Positions 61,680-64,000 of a DNA stretch of 64,000 nt are shown here, one piece after another (the stretch's first letter is position 1; every line of letters starts with the position of its first letter). A program made the position numbers and the translations under genes. This DNA comes from Burkholderiales bacterium (GTDB taxonomy: Bacteria; Pseudomonadota; Gammaproteobacteria; Burkholderiales; Burkholderiaceae_C). The DNA lies in the NCBI GenBank assembly GCA_016213325.1, contig JACRAY010000010.1, positions 1 to 64,000 on the forward strand, in the 5' to 3' direction. The notes below the pieces were generated by a model. That model searched no databases and had not been told where the DNA came from. It saw nothing but the letters and a program-made list of their open reading frames with translations.

Positions 61680-62643
61680 CCACAACCCGCCCGCGCACCT
61701 GCCCCGCCATCAGCTTGTGCGCGGCCTCGACCGCACCTTCCAGCGCGACTTCGGTCGTCATCTCCTCCAGCAACGCCGTGTCGAGGTCGTGTGCCAGCCG
61801 CCCCCAGGCCTCTTCGCGCCGCGCCATCGGCGCCATCACGCTGTCGACGCCGCACAGCGTGACGCCCCGCAGGATGAAGGGCGCAACCGACGAGGGAAAG
61901 TCCATGCCCTGCGCCAGCCCGCAGGCTGCCACCGCGCCGCCGTAGCGCGTTTGCGCGCAGGCGTTGGCGAGCGTGTGGCTGCCCACCGCGTCCACCACGC
62001 CGGCCCAACGCTCCTTCTGCAAGGGCTTGCCGGGCGACGACAGCTCGTTGCGGTCGATGATGCCTGCGGCGCCCAGCTTCTTCAGGTAAGCCTCTTCACT
62101 GGCCTTGCCGGTGGCGGCGACGACCTTGTGCCCCAGCTTCGAGAGGATCGCGATGGCGACCGAGCCGACGCCGCCGGTCGCGCCGGTGACCAGCACCTCA
62201 CCGTCGCCCGCCTTCAGCCCATGGCGTTCCAGCGCCAGCACGCACAGCATCGCGGTGTAGCCCGCGGTGCCGATCGCCATCGCCTGCCGCGCCGTGAAAG
62301 CAGCGGGACGGCGCACCAGCCATTCGCTCTTCAGCCGGGCGCGGCCGGCCAGGCAACCCTTGTGCGTTTCGCCGACGCCGAAGCCGTTGAGCACGACCGC
62401 ATCGCCCTTCTTCCACTTCGCCGACGAGCTCTCGGCGACGACGCCCGCGCCGTCGATGCCGGCCACCATCGGCCAGCTGCGCACGACCGGCGACTTGTTG
62501 GTGATGGCCAGGCCATCCTTGTAGTTGAGCGTCGAGTATTCGACGTCGACCGTCACGTCGCCTTCCGGCAGGAACGTGTCGTCGACCTCGCGCACTTCAG
62601 CGCGGAACGCGGGTTCCTTCTCCAGCACCAATGCCTTGAACAT
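61666..62643 (-). CDS. acuI: AcuI/YhdH-family NADPH-dependent acrylyl-CoA reductase-like oxidoreductase
   Basis: 325-aa medium-chain reductase of the YhdH/AcuI group. It has [16 protein letters not shown] at the start, [27 protein letters not shown], and the nucleotide loop [16 protein letters not shown]. No zinc ligands are expected or seen. Such enzymes reduce acrylyl-CoA (detoxification in DMSP or propionate-type routes). The start at 62643 follows AAGGAAA. It begins inside the 3' end of the CoA transferase gene (47-bp overlap), indicating coupled expression and a shared acyl-CoA substrate route. Confidence 0.88.
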   Translation of the reverse strand: MFKALVLEKEPAFRAEVREVDDTFLPEGDVTVDVEYSTLNYKDGLAITNKSPVVRSWPMVAGIDGAGVVAESSSAKWKKGDAVVLNGFGVGETHKGCLAGRARLKSEWLVRRPAAFTARQAMAIGTAGYTAMLCVLALERHGLKAGDGEVLVTGATGGVGSVAIAILSKLGHKVVAATGKASEEAYLKKLGAAGIIDRNELSSPGKPLQKERWAGVVDAVGSHTLANACAQTRYGGAVAACGLAQGMDFPSSVAPFILRGVTLCGVDSVMAPMARREEAWGRLAHDLDTALLEEMTTEVALEGAVEAAHKLMAGQVRGRVVVRTR

Positions 62644-63832
62644 GCACGTTTCCTTCAGTGGCTTCGGCCAGCACGGCCGGTGTGCTCGCGCCCAGCGGCT
62701 CGGCACCGCGGCGCACTTCTTGCGGTGCGCCCATGTACCGGAATCCCAGGCCGGGCGTTCGCACGGTGCGTCCATTCTGCTCGAAACTCAGTCCCTGCCC
62801 GGCCGCCGCACCGCAGGCCTGTGCTTCCTGCAGGAATTCGCCCAGCCGGCGCACGCGCGCAGCCGGCACGCCTGCCGCATTGAGCCGCTCTTCCATGTCG
62901 GCCGCACTGCGCCCGGCAAACGCCTCGCGGAACTGCGCGCGTAGGTAATCGAGGTCGCGTGCCACCACGAAGCCGCCGTCGCTTTCGAAAGCGGCGAGGT
63001 CCAGCGCCCGCGCGTCATTGCACAGGTGCTCGAGGCCCAGCACCGCCGTGAGCTTGCGGAACTGCGCGGGCGTGTTCGCCGCCGTCGCGAGCCAGCCGTC
63101 CTGGCAGCGGTACGTGTCGGCCGTGGGACTGCCGGTGTAGCCGCGGTTGCCGCTGCGCTGCGGCTCGACGCCGCTCGACAGGAAGGTGCTGGCATGCGGG
63201 TACATCAGCATCTGCGACGCCTGCACCATCGAAGCATCGATATGCGCGCCCTGCCCACTGCGTTCACGCTGCCGCAGGGCGGCGGTGATCGCGAGCGACG
63301 CGAGCATGCCGACGGCCACGTCGATGACCGGGAAGCCGACCTTGACCGGCTCTTCGTCGCCCGCGTCGCCCGACATCATCATCATGCCGGTGAGCGCCTG
63401 TATCACGTGGTCGTACGCGCCACGCCCCGACCACGGGCCCTGCTGGCCGTAGCCGGAGATCGAGCAGTAGACGATGTCGGGGCGGTGCCGCCGGATCGAC
63501 TCGTAGTCCAGTCCGTAGCGGGCGACCACGCCCGGGCGGAAGTTCTCGATCAGCACGTCGGCCGTCTCGGCGAGCGCGCGCACCGCGCCAGCGCCTTCCG
63601 GCGTGCGGATGTCGATGGCGGCACTGCGCTTGCCCGCGTTCAGCGCGACGAAGCCGTCCGGCGTGTCGCCCTGCGCTGGCTTGCCCGCGCGCATCACGTC
63701 ACCGCGCGGCGGCTCGACCTTGATGACCTCGCCGCCCAGCTGCGCCAGGTAGAACGAGGCCAGCGGGCCGGCAATCACGTGCGACATGTCGATGACGCGC
63801 ACGCCTTCCAGGGGCAGGGCCATGTTGCTCAT
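62597..63832 (-). CDS. CaiB/BaiF family CoA transferase
   Basis: 411-aa class III CoA transferase: LEGVRVIDMSHVIAGPLASFYLAQLGGEVIKVEPP, NAGKRSAAIDIRTPEG, NFRPGVVARYGLDYE, and the catalytic aspartate in FPVIDVAVGMLAS. It moves CoA between carboxylic acids through an Asp-acyl anhydride. The ATG at 63832 overlaps the upstream Bug stop (ATGA), which fixes the start. Forms an operon with the Bug protein (uptake) and the AcuI-like reductase. Confidence 0.92.
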   Translation of the reverse strand: MSNMALPLEGVRVIDMSHVIAGPLASFYLAQLGGEVIKVEPPRGDVMRAGKPAQGDTPDGFVALNAGKRSAAIDIRTPEGAGAVRALAETADVLIENFRPGVVARYGLDYESIRRHRPDIVYCSISGYGQQGPWSGRGAYDHVIQALTGMMMMSGDAGDEEPVKVGFPVIDVAVGMLASLAITAALRQRERSGQGAHIDASMVQASQMLMYPHASTFLSSGVEPQRSGNRGYTGSPTADTYRCQDGWLATAANTPAQFRKLTAVLGLEHLCNDARALDLAAFESDGGFVVARDLDYLRAQFREAFAGRSAADMEERLNAAGVPAARVRRLGEFLQEAQACGAAAGQGLSFEQNGRTVRTPGLGFRYMGAPQEVRRGAEPLGASTPAVLAEATEGNVHVQGIGAGEGTRVPR

Positions 63833-64000
63833 CCCGCGGTCACGCCGGTCAGCTTGATGATGTCGGCCCACTTGCGGTATTCGCTGCGCACGAAGCCGGC
63901 GAAGGCCTGCGGGCTGTCGGTGACCGCCGCCGAGTTGCCCGAGCCCTCGAACATCGCCTTTACGCCCGGATCGGACAGCACCTTGTTGGCCGCCGCGTGC
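63829..64000 (-). CDS. Bug-family substrate-binding protein, C-terminal fragment (cut by window edge)
   Basis: Reading back from the TGA at 63829-63831 gives AANKVLSDPGVKAMFEGSG, then DSPQAFAGFVRSEYRKWADIIKLTGVTAG, the usual C-terminus of a Bug/TctC binding protein. The N-terminal part lies beyond 64000. The ATGA overlap with the CoA transferase makes it the upstream gene of that operon. This is the fifth Bug protein in the window. It is not in the ORF track because it has no start. Confidence 0.85.
   Translation of the reverse strand, partial: HAAANKVLSDPGVKAMFEGSGNSAAVTDSPQAFAGFVRSEYRKWADIIKLTGVTAG

Overview
The window looks like chromosomal DNA of a GC-rich betaproteobacterium of the order Burkholderiales, probably Comamonadaceae. 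The evidence is the partial 16S rRNA at the left edge, five Bug-type (tripartite tricarboxylate transporter) periplasmic binding proteins, a LivFGHM-type carboxylate uptake operon, and the small DUF1840, DUF6496 and KGG-repeat proteins. The genus cannot be fixed by eye. Genes are packed tightly, and many neighbours overlap by 4 bp (ATGA or GTGA), which helps fix the starts. I see no transposase, integrase, CRISPR array, phage gene or tRNA.

Layout. 1-1044: 5' part of a 16S rRNA gene (minus strand), its leader, and an upstream region built from three diverged promoter-like repeats. 1045-3767: two-subunit molybdenum hydroxylase (minus). 3866-7450: ABC-F ATPase Uup and a phospholipase D/cardiolipin synthase-like lipoprotein. 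7454-14917: a MocR regulator divergent from a seven-gene, mostly overlapping operon (LysE exporter, EamA exporter, aminotransferase, GST, PhzF-like, VOC, threonine dehydratase-like). 14914-18434: small and stress proteins, CBS and creatininase-family proteins. 18471-19466: OhrR/Ohr peroxide module with a double operator. 19478-23802: DUF2855, metallophosphoesterase, kinase::USP fusion and SrkA-like kinase. 23828-27438: FAH-family hydrolase divergent from two Bug proteins and a ModA-like protein without a signal peptide. 27465-33224: HtpG, small ORF, Crp/Fnr regulator, DUF6448 protein and a two-component system. 33544-38472: archaic (Csu-like) chaperone-usher pilus operon. 38479-41077: Fe(III)-type binding protein whose signal peptide runs through a large palindrome, RsuA/RluF-family pseudouridine synthase, and a second Crp/Fnr regulator. 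41206-52098: acyl-CoA ligase, LivGHM, binding protein, LivF and PaaK-like ligase, then two Bug proteins flanking an unknown small protein. 52127-57120: DUF1840, CFA-type methyltransferase, MarR plus benzoate-CoA-ligase-like pair, and an orphan GspF. 57125-64000: 5'-nucleotidase, SbmA/BacA-like ABC protein, EamA transporter, FMN riboswitch with ribB, AcuI-like reductase, CoA transferase and a truncated Bug gene.

The main theme is uptake and CoA activation of organic and aromatic acids: Liv-type ABC transporter, three AMP-forming CoA ligases, CoA transferase, AcuI-like reductase, FAH hydrolase, molybdenum hydroxylase and Bug proteins. Around these sit stress functions (Ohr, HtpG, SrkA, kinase::USP, KGG). 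The observations most worth following are: a perfect 39-bp-stem palindrome that supplies the hydrophobic part of a signal peptide; a pair of TTGTC-N8-GACAA operators between a Crp/Fnr gene and the Liv operon; a hairpin shared by two convergent gene junctions; the triplicated rRNA promoter region; and an unrecognised small protein (SGSHGG motif) between two Bug genes.
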